Assembly (NCBI GenBank): GCA_030762935.1
Contig: CM060887.1
Span: 8,734,501 to 8,798,500, forward strand
Source of the DNA: Hymenopus coronatus
Taxonomy: Eukaryota; Arthropoda; Insecta; Mantodea; Hymenopodidae
Direction: 5' to 3'
DNA length: 64,000 nt
Below, one piece after another: positions 44,577 to 55,615 of the stretch. The number at the start of each line of letters is the position of its first letter. The stretch's first letter is position 1. Under the pieces are notes generated by a model that was not told the origin of the DNA, searched no databases, and saw only the letters and a program-made list of their open reading frames with translations. The translations under genes were made by a program, and so were the position numbers.

Positions 44577-45425
44577 TTATGTGTTTCACTCACAAGACTT
44601 TCGTTAGCTACTCTACAAACCTCCTACAAAAGATTATTCTTCTTTGTACACAATGCTAATCGAGATAAATACTAGCAGAATGTTCCTTATAAATAGAAGG
44701 CAACTAAAGAGATGCACTATGCTAAAGTGATAGTCATTTTTTTAAAAGCTATCGTTATGCGATTGTCATTGCAAATCACTTCTTTGCTTGGCCAGGAGTA
44801 GAACAAAAGAAAAACGGGCACTTCCTGTCTGAGAAAATTTTAAGTACTTCACAATTGAAACCAATAACAAGGAATATCTCGGAAACGATTACCTCCACAA
44901 CAAAAACGTACGTGTATTTTGTCGTGGTGTACATTTTTTGTGCAGTGAGTTTTTTTTTTTCTATCTCTTACGGCTTAGCAGTTAAGCAAAATTCGGCAAA
45001 ATTTATCCAGAATAAAGATGTCTTCAGAGGCTGTTCCCAAAAAATTCGAGATTTACATTTTATTTCGGACATAAATATCTTTAATATACGGAATTTTAAT
45101 CAAAATCGTTAGAGCCATTTTTAAGAAAATCAAAATTGTCGAAATTTTTTCCATGTAAAGGGCAATTTGTGGTGGGGGGATTTTCTTACAATTGTTCGTG
45201 TCGCATCCTTGGAAGATGCCAAACCTAACTACCAAGTTTGGTATTTAACGGTCTTTTCGTTTTGGGGCTATGCTGTCACATGGATATTTTTTAAAAATGC
45301 TTTTTTCGGACTCAGGGGAGCCCAAAACATATATTTCCGGTAAAATCTCGGTATCAACTTTTTGGTGCATTACAATGCCTTCTATATCCCTATATACATA
45401 GTCCAAATGGGGCTAGAGAAATTAA
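44577..45425 (+). mobile_element. F1 element, B subtype
   Basis: Left tip TCTTATGTGTTTCACTCAC, B core (TTGCTTGGCCAGGAGTAG), interior lacking the CA microsatellite, right end CTATATACATAGTCC then GGCTAGAGAAATT. Confidence 0.84.
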
Positions 45426-45557
45426 AAATGTATATAATTACCTAATTACTTAAAGGAAAGCTAAATACCAGATTTGTAATATTTATTAGACTTCACATTT
45501 ATACATATGTCCATCATTATTTACAGATAAATTAAACTAGCATAATTAAATAAAAAA

Positions 45558-46410
45558 AATCTGATGTTTTCCATTCATATGACTTTCTCTACTTCTGTGT
45601 AACAAATTATTGTAAAAAGCTTATTCCTCTATTAACTTCATGCTAATCAAGGAAAATTGACAGAAATTGTCTTATTACTTGCTTCCTTGTAAGTAGAAGC
45701 GAAATAAGGGAGTACCATAGGTTAAAGTGATAGTCAAAAGCTGATTGCTATGTGACTGAAGCTCCTTTATTTGTTTAATACAAGCTGACATATTCCTGTA
45801 TAAGAAAAGTATAAGTTTTTCAAAACTGAAACCAAAAACAAGGAATATCTCAAAATCTCCTTGAAAAAATTTTATTCAACATAAATTGTGTGTTTTAATG
45901 TGCTCTACATTTTTTTTTTTTTTTGTGTTGTAAGTTTTTGTTCATTTCTTACGGTTTAGCAGTTATGCAAAGTTTCTTAAAATTCAACCAGAATAAAGTC
46001 ATCAGGGGCTATTCTCAGGAAATTCGAGATATACATTTTATTTGTCAGGTAAATCTCTTTAATATACGATATATTAATCAAAATCGTTAGAGCCATTTTA
46101 GAGAAAATCAAAACTTTCGAAAATAGTTCCATGTAAAGGGTAGTTGGGGTTGGGGGGATTTTCTTGAAAACCTTCGTGACGCGTCCTTGGAAGATTCCAA
46201 ACCTAAATACCAAGTTCGGTATTTAGCGGCCTTTTCGTCTTTGAGCTATGCTGCCCAAAGTCACACACATACACGGACATTTTTCTAAAAAAGCTTTTTT
46301 TGTATTCAGGGTGTCTCAAAACATGTATTTCCGGTGAAATCTCGGTATCGATTTTTGGGTGCATTACAATACCTTCTCTAAATACTATGTACATAGTACG
46401 TGCAGAGAAA
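45558..46410 (+). mobile_element. F1 element, A subtype, tandem unit 1
   Basis: Left tip at 45558, T-run at 45910-45924, CA microsatellite at 46261-46275, right end at 46378-46410. Confidence 0.87.
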
Positions 46411-46416
46411 GTAAAA

Positions 46417-47306
46417 CTCTGATGCTTTACACTCACATGACTTTCTCTAGCTGTTCCACAAACTTCTTACATAAGATTATTTTTTGTGTGCACCTTGCTA
46501 ATCGAGGTACTCATTAGCACAATGTTCTTATTACTTAGATCCTTATAAGTAGAAAGAAAATAAGGGAATACACTAGGCTAAACCGATAGTCAAATATTTT
46601 AAAAGCTGTCGTTATGCGATTGTCATTACAAATCGCTTCTTTTCTTGGCCAGGAGTAGAACAAAAGAAAAACGGACACTGCCGTCTGAGAAAAGTATAAG
46701 TACTTCACAACTTAAACTAATAACAATGAATACCTTGAAAACGGCAAGTTCCACGAAAAAAATGTATATGACATAAGTTGTGTATTTTAACAAAACATAG
46801 ATTTTTTTGTATAGTAAGTTTTTGTCTATCTCTTACGGTTTACTAGTTATGACAAATTAAGCAAAATTCATCCAGAATAAACAGGTCTTTAGAAGCTATT
46901 CCCAGAAAATTCAAGGTATACATTTTGTTTGTCAGGTAAATATCTTTACTATACGATATTTTAATTAAAATCGTTAGCCATTTTTAAGAAAATCAAAATT
47001 TTCGAAAAAAGTTCCATGTAAAGTGTAGTTTGGGGTGGGAGGATTTTTCTCAAAATCTTCGTGTCGCATCCCTGGAAGATGCTAAACTTAAATACCAAGT
47101 TTGGCATTTTAGCTACTTTTCGTTTTTGATTTATCATGTTAACAGGCACACGGACACACACACACGGACCTTTTTCTCAAAATGTTTTTTTTGATACAGG
47201 GAGTCCTAAAACATGTATTTCCGGTGAAATCTCGACATCGAATTTTTGGGTGGAATACAATACTTCTCTGTCCCTATGTACATTGTACATATGGGGCTAG
47301 AGAAAG
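46417..47306 (+). mobile_element. F1 element, tandem unit 2, B/A chimera
   Basis: B-type left block and core (TTTTCTTGGCCAGGAGTAG), then an A-like interior (CTTCGTGTCGCATCCCTGG) and an alternative right end with TATGTACATTGTACATA and GGGGCTAGAGAAAGT. Confidence 0.84.
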
Positions 47307-47313
47307 TAAAAAT

Positions 47314-47684
47314 AAATATATGGCATATTATGACATCTAAACTTCTAGATATAACTTTTTAATAGTTTGGAAAACTAGCAATGCTAGAAAGTCTGTTAAA
47401 AGAGAAAATAATTCACTGTTTGAAAGAAATAAAAAACAGACTTAATAATAACAGAGGTATATAATTACTGCAGACGACGTGAGAACGTTTCAAATAAACC
47501 ACTATAAAATAGATGAGACATTTTAATATCAGAAGAAAAACTTGTATGTTGCGAAAAACACTGCAGGGTGCTGGTATATTTTCTATTAAGAGAAATACAA
47601 AGGAAATCTAAACAAAGTTATACTTATTGTGTCTGTGGATATGTGAAGGCATATGGTCGTAGTAGTTGACACAACTATTTTGAA
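47314..47684. other. Unassigned AT-rich sequence
   Basis: About 370 bases, nothing recognised. Confidence 0.4.
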
Positions 47685-47689
47685 AAAAT

Positions 47690-48434
47690 CTGATGTGTTC
47701 CACTCACATGACTTTCTCTACCTCTCTCCAACAAATATTGTTAAAAAGCATATGCTTCTATTTACTTCATGCTAATGGAGAAAAAATTGGCAGTAATAGT
47801 TTTATTTCTTGCTTCCTTGTAAGACAGGAATGGACCAATTTCTGCATGAGAAAAGTAATGTTTTTCAAAGCTGAAACCAAAAACAAGGAATACCTAAAGA
47901 ACTATTACTCCACGAAAAAAATTTATATAATATAGAGTGCTTTAATGTGCTCTACATTTTTTGTGTGCTAAGATTTTGTCTATCTCTTATGGTTTACCAG
48001 TTATGCAAAATTCCATAAAATTCATCAAGAATAAAGTAGTCTTCAGAGGCTATTCCCAGAAAATTCAAGATGTACATTTTATTTGCCAGGTAAATATCTT
48101 TAATATACGACATTTTAATCAAGATCGTAAGACCCATTTTTGAGAAAATAAACATTTTCTAAAAAAAAGTTCTATATAAAGGGTAGCTGGAGTACTGAAA
48201 ATCTTCTTGTCGCGTCCTTGGATGATACCAAACCTAAGTTTGATTTTTAGCGGGCTTTTCGTTTTTGAGTTATCGTGTTCACAGACACACGACACACAAG
48301 GACCTTTTTCTAATTTTTTTCTAGATTTAGGGGGTCTCAAAACATGTATTTCCGGTGAACTCTTGGTATCGGATCTTTGGGTGCATTACAGTACCTTATC
48401 TATACAGTATGTACATAGTACGTGTAGAGAAAGT
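47690..48434 (+). mobile_element. F1 copy with core deletion
   Basis: Left tip at 47690; the core jumps from TTCCTTGTAAG to ACAGGAATGGAC, removing about 95 bases. Right end at 48398-48434, followed immediately by a mariner arm. Confidence 0.84.
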
Positions 48435-48438
48435 AAAA

Positions 48439-48628
48439 ACGAATACTTTTTTGACGGCATAAAAGTATAGCATTGCAATTGAAAATCTGCTACCACGTGA
48501 CAATAAACACCTTGATAGCAATGACGATTACGTTGAGAAATAGAGTAAGGTAGTGTAACTTTGTAAATAAAGTTTTGTGTTGATATCCTTCGTTATTGTT
48601 TAGTTATGCCACTTTCTGGATGGCTCTG
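48439..48628 (+). pseudogene. Mariner 3' arm with transposase C-terminus
   Basis: Matches the right arm of the long-armed derivative: plus-strand remnants of a NIGIEKLVPRDNK-like segment, then a YLDSNDDYVEK-like ending (DSNDDYVEK readable here), AATAAAG, and a terminus ACTTTCTGGATGGCTCTGG followed by TA at 48627. It sits between two F1 right ends in opposite orientations. Confidence 0.75.
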
Positions 48629-48640
48629 GTATTTAATTTT

Positions 48641-49449
48641 TACTTTCTCTACGTAGTATGTACATGGTGTGTAGAGAAGGTATGGCACTCCAACAAAAAA
48701 TGTTATACTGAGATTTCACCGGAAATATATGTTTTAGAGTCCCCTGTATCCAAAAAAAAAAAGCATTTTCACAAAAAGGTCCATACGTGTGTCCGTGCGT
48801 CTGTGAACACGATAACTCAAAAACAAAAAGTTGGTAAAATACCAAACTTGTTATTTTAAGTTTAGTATCTTCCAGGGATGCGACACGAAGATTTTGAGAA
48901 AAATCCCCCCACTATCCTTTACATGGAACTATTTTCGAAAATTTTGATTTTCTCAAAAATGGCTCTAACGATTTTATTTAAACCTCGTACATTAAAACAT
49001 ATTTAGCTGACAAATAAAATGTATATCTTGAATTTTCTGGGAATAGACTCTGAAGACTACCTTATTCTGGATGAATTCTACGGAATTTTGCATAACTACT
49101 AAATGGTAAGAGATGGACAAAAGCTTACCACACAAAATATGTAGAGTACGTTAAAACACAGAATTTATGTTATATACAGTTTTTTCGAGGAGTTGATCGT
49201 TTTTTGGAATTCCCTTGTTTTTGGTTTCAGCTCCTGTCCATATAAACAAAGAAACTTCAGTCACATAGCAACCAGCTTTTGACCCATCACTTTAACCTAT
49301 GGTACTCCCTTATTTCGCAAGGAAGCAAGTAATAAGACAATTTCTGCTAATTTTTTCTCGATTAGCATGAAGTAAATTGAAGCATAAGCTTTTTAACAAT
49401 AATTTGTTGTAGAGATATAGAGAAAGTCATGTGAATGGAACACATCAGA
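48641..49449 (-). mobile_element. F1 element, nearly complete
   Basis: Right end at 48641-48680, left tip at 49420-49449. The core lacks the CTCATACAGGAATTTG part (near 49228). Confidence 0.85.
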
Positions 49450-49455
49450 TTTTTG

Positions 49456-49945
49456 TCAAATGTTTCAACATAGATATGGTTTCAATGAATACGTTCTGTT
49501 GAATTGGTTTCCCTTTAAGTGATGCGGCAGAAGGTTGTAATGCGTGGCTCGCGACCCAGGAACAGCTTCCTGTGGATTCTACCTGATATATACATCTCAG
49601 TAGATCACAAGTTTAAAGACTATGAAAAAAATGAGGACAGGGAATGAAAAGGGAAAGCAGGCAGTCTAGGTGGGCTGGCGGGCGGGTCTCACGGGGCTCG
49701 ATCAATACTAGGCCGGTTCCGTCGTCCCCTGCTCGGCGCGCAGTACGGACACGTAGCTCGTACACCGTCGCTCTTGTTGTTGGCGGCATGATTCATTGCT
49801 TCTCCTGCTGCCAAACATTCTGTACTTCATCTCGACGTTATTCTTAAATTATATCAACACATACCATTCCTCAATATTATTAATCTTTTATACTACCAAA
49901 AATTGATTTCATTGTTCAAATTTAAAATTTTAAATACGTTATAGT
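49456..49945. other. Unassigned sequence containing a CpG-rich patch
   Basis: About 490 bases free of F1. 49675-49790 is strikingly GC/CpG-rich (GGCGGGCGGGTCTC, CTCGGCGCGCAGTACGG) against an AT-rich background. No coding motif; a promoter, first exon or unrelated insertion is possible. Confidence 0.35.
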
Positions 49946-49949
49946 AGTT

Positions 49950-50010
49950 TTAATTTCTCTACTACCCACATAGAGTACTGAATTCCACCCAAAACAGGTC
50001 CCCTAATAAA
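49950..50010 (-). repeat. F1 right-end fragment
   Basis: AATTTCTCTACTACCCACATAG plus a truncated right region, then an A-tract and a plus-oriented left end. Confidence 0.65.
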
Positions 50011-50016
50011 AACAAT

Positions 50017-50788
50017 CTGAAATGCTTCATTCACATGACTTCCTCTACATTTCTGCAACAAATTATTCTTAAAAAGCTTATTCTTCTATTTACTTCATGC
50101 TAATCGAGAAAAAAATTAGCAGCAATAGTCTTATTACTTGCTTCCTTGCAAGCAGAGGTGTCTGAGGTTTCTTTGTTTGTATGCACTGGAGTTGACAATC
50201 CCATGATAAAGGCATAAGCATTTTAAAGCTGAAAAACAATCATCTCCACGAAAAAAATAAATAAAACTTACATAAATTGTGTGTTTTAACGTGCTCTACA
50301 TTTTTTGTGCGGTAAGTTTTGTCTATTTCTTGCGGTTTAGCTGTTATGCAAAATTCTGTAAAATTCATCCAGAATATAGTAGTCTTTAGATGCTATTCTC
50401 AGAAAATGCAAGATATACATTTTATTTGTCATGTAAATATCTCAAACATAAGAGATTTTAATCAAAATCGTTAGCCATTTTTGTCAAAATCAAAATATTC
50501 GATTTTTTTTTCATATAAAGGGTAGTTGGTTGTGGGTAGTATTTTCTTGAAAATCTTTGTGTCGCACTCTCGGAAGATACTGAACTTAAATATCCAGGTA
50601 TTTAAAGGACGTTTCGTTTTTGAGCTAAGCTGCCCACACACACGAGCACACATGGACCTTTTTCCAGATATGTATTTTTGGATTCAGAGGGACCCAAAAC
50701 ATGTATTTCCGGTGAAATCTCGGTATCGAATTTTTGGGTACATAACAATACCTTCTCTATATACTATGTATATAGTACGTGAAGAGAA
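50017..50788 (+). mobile_element. F1 copy, tandem unit 1
   Basis: Left tip TCTGAAATGCTTCATTCAC; much of the core between TTGCAAGCAGA and GGTTTCTTTG is deleted. Right end at 50752-50788. Confidence 0.84.
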
Positions 50789-50796
50789 AGTAAAAA

Positions 50797-51629
50797 TCTG
50801 ATGTGTATCATTCACATGACTTTCTCTACATCTCTGCAACAAATTACTCTTAAAAAGCTTATACTTCTATTATTTCATGTTAATCAGACTAAAATAGCAG
50901 AAATAGTCTTATTAGTTGGTTCCTTGTTGCTATGTTTGCTTTGTTCCTTGCTGGTTGCTATGTCACTGAAGTTCCTTTGTATGGAAGCAGTTGACAAATT
51001 CCTATATGAGAAAAGTATAAGTCTTCATAGCACAAACCAAAAACAAGGAATGACTCAAAAACGATGACTGCACGAAAAAAATGTATAGAACATAAATTGT
51101 GTGTTTTAACGTGCTCTACATTTTTCGTGTAGTAAGTTTTTGTCCATCTCTTACGGTTTAGCAGTTATTCAAAATTCCGTAAATTTCAGCCAGTATAAAG
51201 TAGTCTTCAGAGGCAATTCCCAGAAAATTCAAGATAAACATTTTATTTGTCAAGTAAATATCTTTAATATACGAAATTTTAATCAAAAGCGTTAGAGCCA
51301 CTTTTAAGAAAATCAACATTTTCGAAAAAACTTCCATGTAAAGTGTAGTTTGGGATGGGGGGATTTTTTTTCAAAATCTTCGTGTCGCATCCCTGGAAGA
51401 TACTAAACTTAAATACCAAGTTTGGAATTTTACCGACTTTTCGTTTTTGAGTTATCGTGTTCACACAGGGACACACACATACACACACGGACCTTTTTGT
51501 GAAAATGCTTTTTTTGGATACAGGGGACCCTAAAACATATATTTCCGTTGAAATCTCGGTATCGAATTTTTGGGTGGAGTGCAATGCCTTCTCTATACAC
51601 TATGTATATAGTGCGTATAGAGAAAGTAA
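50797..51629 (+). mobile_element. F1 copy, tandem unit 2
   Basis: Left tip at 50797, immediately after the previous right end's A-tract. Core shortened and partly duplicated (TTGCTATGTTTGC / GGTTGCTATGTCACTG). CA microsatellite at 51472-51488, right end at 51590-51629. Confidence 0.86.
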
Positions 51630-51654
51630 AAATTAGAGTACCTTTCTCTATGTC

Positions 51655-51830
51655 TCAACGTGTGGCACTTGTTAGCCAAATAATTTTAAAATAACTTAAT
51701 TTTCTCGGAATATCCATTGAAGTCGTCTCAATTCTGAATGAATTTTACATAACTGGTAAACCGTGTGAGGGAAAAAATGTTAATTACAAAAAATTATAGA
51801 TCTCTTTAAAACACACAATTTATGTGAAAT
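51655..51830 (-). repeat. F1 interior fragment, diverged
   Basis: AATTTTCTCGGAATATCC, TGAATGAATTTTACATAACTG and AAAACACACAATTTATGTG follow minus-oriented F1 order; cut by the mariner terminus at 51831. Confidence 0.7.
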
Positions 51831-52059
51831 ATGAGGGCCATCCAGAAGATAACGAATAATTTGACAAAACTAAATGGTAACGAAAGATATTTACACAAAA
51901 CTTTATTTACAAAGTTACATTATCTTTCTCTATATCTCAATGTAATCTCTATTCTGCCAATACATTTACTGTCACGTGGTACCAGTTTTTCAATGCCGAT
52001 GTTATACTTGTCTACCGTCAAATAACTTACTCGTTTTTTGTTTATTTCTTTATACTAAT

Positions 52060-52695
52060 ACATCGTGTCGAGATTTTACCAGAAATATACGGTTTAGAAT
52101 CCCCTGTAACAAAAAAAAAAAAATTAAAAAAAGGTTCGTGTGTTTACGTGTGTCAGTGAACACAACTCAAAAACGAAAAGTCGCTAAAATACCAAACTTG
52201 GTATTTAAGTTTAGTATCTTCCAGGGATGCGACACGAAGATTTTCAAGACAATTCCCCCAACCCTAACTACCTTTTAAATGGAAAAAAAATCGAAAATGT
52301 TAATTTTCTTAAAAACGTATCTAACGATATTGATTTAGTACACCATATTAAACATATTTAAAGCAGAAATAAACTGTATATTTTGAATTTTCTGAGAATA
52401 GTCCCTGAAGAACGTTTACTCTGTATGAGTTGACCGTTTCTGAGATATTCTTTGTTATCGGTTTCAACTTTGAACAGGCCATGCAAAGTGAACCGAACTT
52501 TCATTGTGTCATATAAGATCAGCTTTTAAAAGATATGACTATTTATTTAGTCAAGTGTTTTCCCTTCTACTTACAAGAAAGCAAGTAATAAGACTATTTC
52601 TGCTAATGTTTACCTTGATAAGCATGTCGTAGAGAAAAGAATAATCTTTTGTAATGAAAGTTGTTTGTGTAACGGCTAGAGAAAGTCATGATTTT
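52060..52695 (-). mobile_element. F1 copy nested in mariner, C subtype
   Basis: Right region without palindrome (ATCGTGTCGAGATTTTACC), interior, deletion near 52425, C-type core, and left end GAGAAAGTCATG near 52680. The left-arm sequence of the mariner is repeated after it. Confidence 0.75.
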
Positions 52696-52847
52696 TTACA
52701 AAGTTGCAGACCTTGCTCTATTTCTCAACGTAATCTTCATTCTGTCAAGATATTTATTGTCACGTGATACCAGTTTTTCAATGCCCATGTTACACTTTTC
52801 TACCGCCAAGGAATTTATTCATTTTTTTGAATGCACAAAATGTTCCG

Positions 52848-53230
52848 CCTATCGAATTTTATAGGGAAATAACGCAAGTGTATAGTGATAATGCAATGAA
52901 CGAATCTTCAGTAAGGAAATGGCGCATAATGTACGAGTAATCAAGGAAGAACATAACAGTGTGTACGATAAAGACCGGAGTGGAAGTTCAGCAATCGTTA
53001 TGGAGGAGTTGAAAGCAAATGTTGATAAAATAATACAGAAAATCTATTTTTTCCTTTTGGACACCGTACATGCCTTTTTGGATGGAAAAGATTTCCCAGC
53101 CATGAAGACGTCAAAGTGACAGCGACATTTTGGCTCAGATCTTTAGCGGTGGCAGAGTATAACATCTGTATTGTAAAACCGCTACCACGTGACAATAAAT
53201 ACCTTGATAGCAATAAGAATTACGTTGATA
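52848..53230 (+). pseudogene. Mariner transposase lacking the catalytic domain
   Basis: The plus-strand frame from 52848 encodes IEFYREITQVYSDNAMN then ESSVRKW, the second helix-turn-helix region of mariner transposases. After a frameshift it continues KDRSGSSAIVMEELK (residues normally preceding the catalytic core), then an LLDTVHAFLDGKDF junction. A further frame gives DVKVTATFWLRSLAVAEYN and YLDSNKNYVDK, the extreme C-terminus. All three catalytic aspartates are in the missing part. Known mariner transposases are about 340 residues; this would be about 125. Confidence 0.75.
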
Positions 53231-53334
53231 AATAGAGTAAGATACTGTAACTTTGCAAATAAAGTTTTGTGTTGATTACTTTCGTTATTATTTAGTTATG
53301 CCAAGTGGTTCGTACTTTCTGGAAGGCCCTCGTA

Positions 53335-54547
53335 CGAAGGTCAGCTGAAAAGTTCCGGGCCTCACATAGATAGGGCATCACTAGGCCAGTTAGACGGTAG
53401 CCTCATATAGTTTAACTCTAGACTAGTTTGTATCCATAGTTACAGGTTAATAGCTTGTTTTAGTTTTAAACAAGACAACTTTAGAGTTTTCACGAAAATG
53501 GAGGATTTAGAAAAACGAGCAGTGATTAAATACTTCCTTTTGAAAGGCTTAACGCCTAAAGAAATCAAGGAGGAAATGGACAGTACATTGAAAGACTCTG
53601 CCCCTTCATATTCAATGATTAAAAGGTGGGTTGTACAGTTTAAAATGGGACGTACGAGCACTAGTGATGAGCCTCGCTCTGGACTCCCTGTAGAAGTGAC
53701 AACTCCAGAGATCATTGAAAAAATTCATCGTTTAGTACTGGAAGACCGCAGATTAAAGTTGTTTGAGATAGCAGAGGCTGTAACGTGCAGGTAATATTTT
53801 AAGTAATGTTTTGGACTTTCTCAAGATCTGTGCAAGATGGGTGCCGCGTTTGTTGACACCTGATCAAAAATTGCAAAGAAAAACTGTTTCTATTAGGTAT
53901 GTGGAGCTCTACCGTAAAAATTCCAGTAAATTTTTCAGATAGCTTATTATCATGGATGAAACTTGGATACATCACTACACTCCAGAAAGCAAATCACAGT
54001 CAAAACAGTGGAACTAACTCCAAAAAAAGGCAAAGTCAATTTTGTCAGCTAACAAGGTTATGGCGAGTATTTTCTGGGATGTACAGGGAATTATTTTTAT
54101 TGATTACTTGGAAAAGAGTAGAAATATCACTGGTGAGTACTACGCAAGCTTATTGCAACGTTTGAGTGATGAGGTGAAAAGAAAAATACCTCATTTGGCC
54201 AAACATAAACAAAAAAATATCTTATTTCATCACGGCAGTGTTCCGGCCTATCGTTCGGTCATTGAAATGGGAAAAATGTGTGAATTAAAGTTGTAATTGG
54301 TTGAACATCCACCCTATTCGCCAGTTCTAGCACCCAGTGACTCCACCTGTTCCCAAACCTCAAAACACTTCTTAGAGGACGAAGATTTCACTGCAAACAG
54401 CTATTTTGAGGACCTTGATAAATCGCACTTCAGAGAGGGTTTAATTAAATGAAGCATCGAAATAACAAATGTTTTAGCCTTCAGCTAATTTCTTATGTTG
54501 AGAAACGTTTTTTAATGTTGTTTTCATTGAGAGGTCCGGACCCCTTG
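53335..54547 (+). mobile_element. Full-length mariner element (degenerate)
   Basis: Flanked by TA at 53333-53334 and 54548-54549. Termini: CGAAGGTCAGCTGAAAAG on the left, and an inverted CAAGGGGTCCGGACC-type end on the right. The length of about 1.2 kb is normal for a mariner. Contains an almost complete but broken transposase. Unrelated in sequence to the abutting long-armed derivative. Confidence 0.88.
53498..54520 (+). pseudogene. Mariner transposase, frameshifted, near full length
   Basis: Start at 53498 (MEDLEKRAVIKYFLLKG). An N-terminal helix-turn-helix region with RWVVQFKMGRTSTSDEPRSG runs to about residue 97. A frameshift near 53785 leads into ICARWVPRLLTPDQK. The first catalytic Asp is in MDETWIHHYTPE (codon 53955). 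KVMASIFWDVQGIIFIDYLE follows. The second catalytic Asp position is Gly (codon 54234, in FHHGSVPAYRS). The third Asp in LAPSD (54339) is kept at the DD34D spacing. In-frame stops lie at 53940, 54015 and 54294, with another frame change near 54446. It ends with a SYVEKRF C-terminus. Inactive. The subfamily looks mellifera-like, by memory only. Confidence 0.88.
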
Positions 54548-54549
54548 TA

Positions 54550-54640
54550 TTGTCCAACTTTTTGCACCACCTCAAACAGAATAGTGTGTTCAGATTTTAT
54601 TTCTGATTTTATTATAGGCATTTTATTTTCAGAACCACTT
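54550..54640. other. Short unassigned stretch after mariner
   Basis: About 90 bases with nothing recognised. Confidence 0.35.
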
Positions 54641-54654
54641 ATATAGTTAGCAGA

Positions 54655-54850
54655 GAGAGAGTTCTAATTTGTGTCCAAAATTTTGATACAGATATTTCAC
54701 AATAAATACGCGTTTTGAGGTCCCCAAACTTAAAACTGATTTCTTTCTTTTCTTATTACATAGCTACAGAAAATAATGACTTCACACAACAATTCGATAC
54801 CGAGATTTCACCAAAAATACACGTTTTGGGAACTTGTGTATTAAAAAATA
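54655..54850 (-). repeat. Two F1 right-region fragments in tandem
   Basis: 54680-54735 (TTTTGATACAGATATTTCAC) and 54795-54832 (CGATACCGAGATTTCACC) are successive partial right regions before the complete right end at 54858. Confidence 0.65.
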
Positions 54851-54857
54851 CATTTTT

Positions 54858-55608
54858 GCTTTCTCTATGTACATAGTGTATAGAGAAGGTGTTGCATTTT
54901 CCACCCAAAATTTCTAAGCCGAGATTTCACGGGAAATACATGTTTTGGGTCCCCCTGAATCCAAAAATGGCACTTCTGGAAAAAGGTCCGTGACATTTAA
55001 GTTAGGTATCTTCCAAGGCAGCGACACGAAGATATTCAAGAAAATCCCCCAACTCCCAACTATCCTTTACATGGAAAATTTTTCGAAAATTATGATTTTC
55101 TTAAAAATGGCTCTAAGGATTTTGATTAAAATATCGCATATTAAAGATATTTACCTGGCAAATAAAATGCATATCTTGAGTTTTCTGGGAATAGCTTCTG
55201 AAGACTACTTTATTTGGATCAATTTTAAGGAATTTTGCATAACTGCAAAAGTAAGAGATGGACAAAAACTTACCACACAAAAAATGTAGAGCACTTTAAA
55301 ACACACAGTCTGTGTAAAATACATTTTTTCGTGGAGTTGTTTTTTTTTTTGGTATTCCTTGTTTTTAATTTCAGCTTTGAAAAACTTGTATTTTTCTCAT
55401 ACAGGAATTTGTCAATTCCTGTCCATACAAACAACGGAACTTCAGTCACATAGCAACCAGCTTTTGACTATCACTTTAACATATGGTACTCCCTTATTTC
55501 GCTTCTACTTACAAGGAAGCAAGTAATAAGAATATTTCTGCTAATTAGCATGAAGTAAATAGAAGCATAAGCTTGTTACAGAGAAAGTCATGTGAATGGA
55601 ACACATCA
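54858..55608 (-). mobile_element. F1 copy, shortened
   Basis: Right end with the outer arm fused to the palindrome half (CTTTCTCTATGTACATAGTG). The microsatellite region is deleted near 54985. Left tip at 55582-55608 after a small deletion. Confidence 0.83.
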
Positions 55609-55615
55609 GACTTTT

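Larger units (their letters stand above)
51833..53332 (+). mobile_element. Long-armed mariner deletion derivative, with nested F1
   Basis: Terminus TGAGGGCCATCCAGAAG after TA (51831-51832); inverted partner CTTTCTGGAAGGCCCTCG before TA (53333-53334). The left arm (51833-52030, partly repeated at 52695-52810) is an inverted copy of the right arm (about 53150-53320). Between the two left-arm pieces a minus-oriented F1 (52060-52690) is inserted. The coding remnant lies at 52848-53230. Confidence 0.8.
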
